From: Phytophthora colocasiae
Lineage: Eukaryota; Oomycota; Peronosporomycetes; Peronosporales; Peronosporaceae
DNA length: 64,000 nt
Direction: 5' to 3'
Assembly: GCA_018806915.1 (NCBI GenBank)
Contig: JAGKQI010000045.1
Coordinates: 868,001-932,000, forward strand
Shown here: positions 62,814 through 64,000 of the stretch, piece after piece
How positions within the stretch are numbered: the first letter of the stretch is position 1
Layout of the letters: each line of letters starts with the position of its first letter
Made by a program: the position numbers and the translations under genes
Notes under the pieces: generated by a model
Databases searched by the model: none
Told to the model about the DNA's origin: nothing
The model's input: the letters and a program-made list of their open reading frames with translations, nothing else

Positions 62814-63832
62814 GATGGTAAGGCCGTTTGGAAGGTGCTGCGCGATTCCGAGGTCAGAGGACGTGTCGTTCAAATCAGTGTGGAAGGAGCGGAAAAGTGA
62901 AGGGTGGACACGCAAGCCACCACCACGGCGCAGTTTGGACGATTGCTACTTCTACATCCGGCCTGGTGAAAGTGCAAGTGGGACAAAAGGTGTTCATTTC
63001 TTTCTGGGTGAAGAGGCTGTACTGGAATACTATGCAAACGGTACGCATTGTGAGGTCGCATTCTGTGGTTTACTTGCTATGTGCTGCATCTAACTTCAAC
63101 TGCTGCGTGAAGCAGACAGAGCGCATGGCACGTCAGAGCGATGAATGGCGCATCGAAGGCAGGCAGGCGAAGCGCCGCCAACGTGCATGCAAGGACTGCT
63201 CCGTTCTGCGAGCTGAAAATCAACGCGCCTCCACGACGACGTACTTCTGTAACGACTGCAACACAGCGGGACCGATCTTCCTCTGCATGCGAGCTCGGCG
63301 CAATGTTCGTGGAGTTGCCATGACTTGCTGGGCCATATGGCACAAGGAGTGGATGAATGGGAAATTGATCCCCGTGGATAATGGCAAGGTCATCCGAGTT
63401 CGCGGCAGAGGAACCACGAACGTTCCAGGAACACCTTCCACACCTGGTACTCCGGCTTCAAACAAGAGACGTCGAACGAGCCCGTAGTGCGTAGGATGCA
63501 TATTAACCTGCCAATAAACTGCACATATGCAGGCTCTGACTATGAACGTGATTATTCTCGTTGTCTTTGGTGGCTAATCTGCTCACTACAGGGAACTTTG
63601 AACTTCATCATGACTTGCCTGTTTTCACTAACTAGGATCATGGCCTGCATCATATTCGCGCGTCTTCACCCAACAACCGAGAGTTTTCAGTTGATTGCTT
63701 GCGTTCCTTGCACCGTATTTGCACAAGGACTGATAGTTTCAACTGATTGCTCAACCTCACACCAGAAGATTGCACACCTGTAAGGATCTGTATGGATGAC
63801 ACCCCAACTTTATGTATAGAAATTTGTATGGG
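62248..63832 (+). mobile_element. PiggyBac-like deletion derivative (boundaries tentative)
   Basis: Contains N- and C-terminal parts of an oomycete PiggyBac-type transposase without the catalytic core, between 11-bp inverted repeats CCCATACAAAT / ATTTGTATGGG (62248-62258, 63822-63832). No TTAA was found directly outside, so the ends are provisional. Confidence 0.4.
62814..63487 (+). pseudogene. PiggyBac-like transposase remnant lacking the DDD core
   Basis: ATG 62814 (MVRPFGRCCA). The first part, to about 63050, reads 'SVWKERKSEGWTRKPP', 'FYIRPG', 'GTKGVHFFLGEEAVLEYY', resembling the N-terminal module of Phytophthora PiggyBac-like transposases (recollection). This frame stops at 63091-63093. 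In another frame 63110-63487 reads 'KRRQRACKDCSVLRAENQ', 'TTYFCNDCNTAGPIFLCM', 'CWAIWHKEWMNGKLIP', the Cys-rich C-terminal zinc module of the same family, then an Arg-rich end and stop TAG. The roughly 400-residue catalytic domain between them is gone. Two merged ends could act as a DNA-binding repressor only if spliced together, for which there is no evidence. Confidence 0.6.
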
Positions 63833-64000
63833 AAGTTCTGATGTCTAAAATTCTGAAAACAATGACCTGGATGACAATGTTTCTGTTCGGCGTGTGACCT
63901 GTCAATATCCGCGATATGTAGCATAATACAAAATTAGACGGCAAGTCGTATGCGGGATTAGCAAGCTTCTTGTAACTGCACATCCTGAATCCTATCTTCC
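63488..64000. other. Right end of the window, no gene seen
   Basis: A 98-codon frame (63487-63783) without recognisable features and the inverted repeat ATTTGTATGGG at 63822-63832. Otherwise nothing assignable. Confidence 0.45.

Overview
The window looks like a repeat-rich piece of an oomycete genome, most probably Phytophthora or a close relative. Three things point that way. There are at least eight copies or fragments of an oomycete gene family with a bZIP-like helix and a START-like domain (called 'M96 mating-specific protein family' in database annotations, from memory). Oomycete-type Inr/FPR core promoters sit just upstream of several start codons. The mobile elements (Ty3/Gypsy, PIF/Harbinger, Helitron, PiggyBac-like) are those known from Phytophthora. 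No bacterial-type genes, tRNA, rRNA or CRISPR were seen, and almost every base can be assigned to a mobile element, an M96-like gene or a scrap of one. All identities rest on motifs and comparison by eye.

Layout. 1-2309: PIF/Harbinger copy 1, cut by the window edge. 2719-11899: Gypsy-1, a degraded Ty3/Gypsy element abutting an M96-like fragment. 13080-15931: Harbinger copy 2 with both ends; copies 1 and 2 share their right flank, so they are a segmental duplication. 16339-17640: M96-like remnants on the minus strand. 17765-18679: a 2-oxoglutarate/Fe(II) oxygenase with a C2H2 finger. 18936-26900: a Helitron with a Rep/helicase gene carrying two single-base frameshifts and a four-exon gene that looks OB-fold-like. 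27270-27503: 5' scrap of a possible PhyH-like gene. 27504-35513: Gypsy-2, a chromodomain element arranged as partial copy - LTR - internal region - LTR. 36349-51170: an M96-like gene split after codon 12 by the 13.6-kb Gypsy-3. 51185-52417: an intact M96-like gene, tail to tail with the previous one. 52635-53679: a 1-kb TTAA-flanked element. 55033-62129: an M96-like gene split by the 5.8-kb Gypsy-4. 62248-63832: a PiggyBac-like deletion derivative.

The most unusual object is Gypsy-3 (36387-50028, minus strand). Its 427-bp LTRs differ at about two positions and it has a CTCG target duplication. Gag (809 aa) and Pol (2079 aa) lie in one frame separated by a single UGA. Between pol and the 3' LTR it carries an intact antisense gene (549 aa) and a membrane-protein frame, arranged head to head, and each has an Inr/FPR-like core promoter in the shared interval. 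It resembles in plan the plant elements that carry antisense genes beside the 3' LTR, but I do not recognise either extra protein.

Two different LTR elements sit in otherwise open M96-like reading frames with clean target duplications, and two more end in M96-like fragments. Removing each insertion on paper restores frame, so these are recent disruptions.
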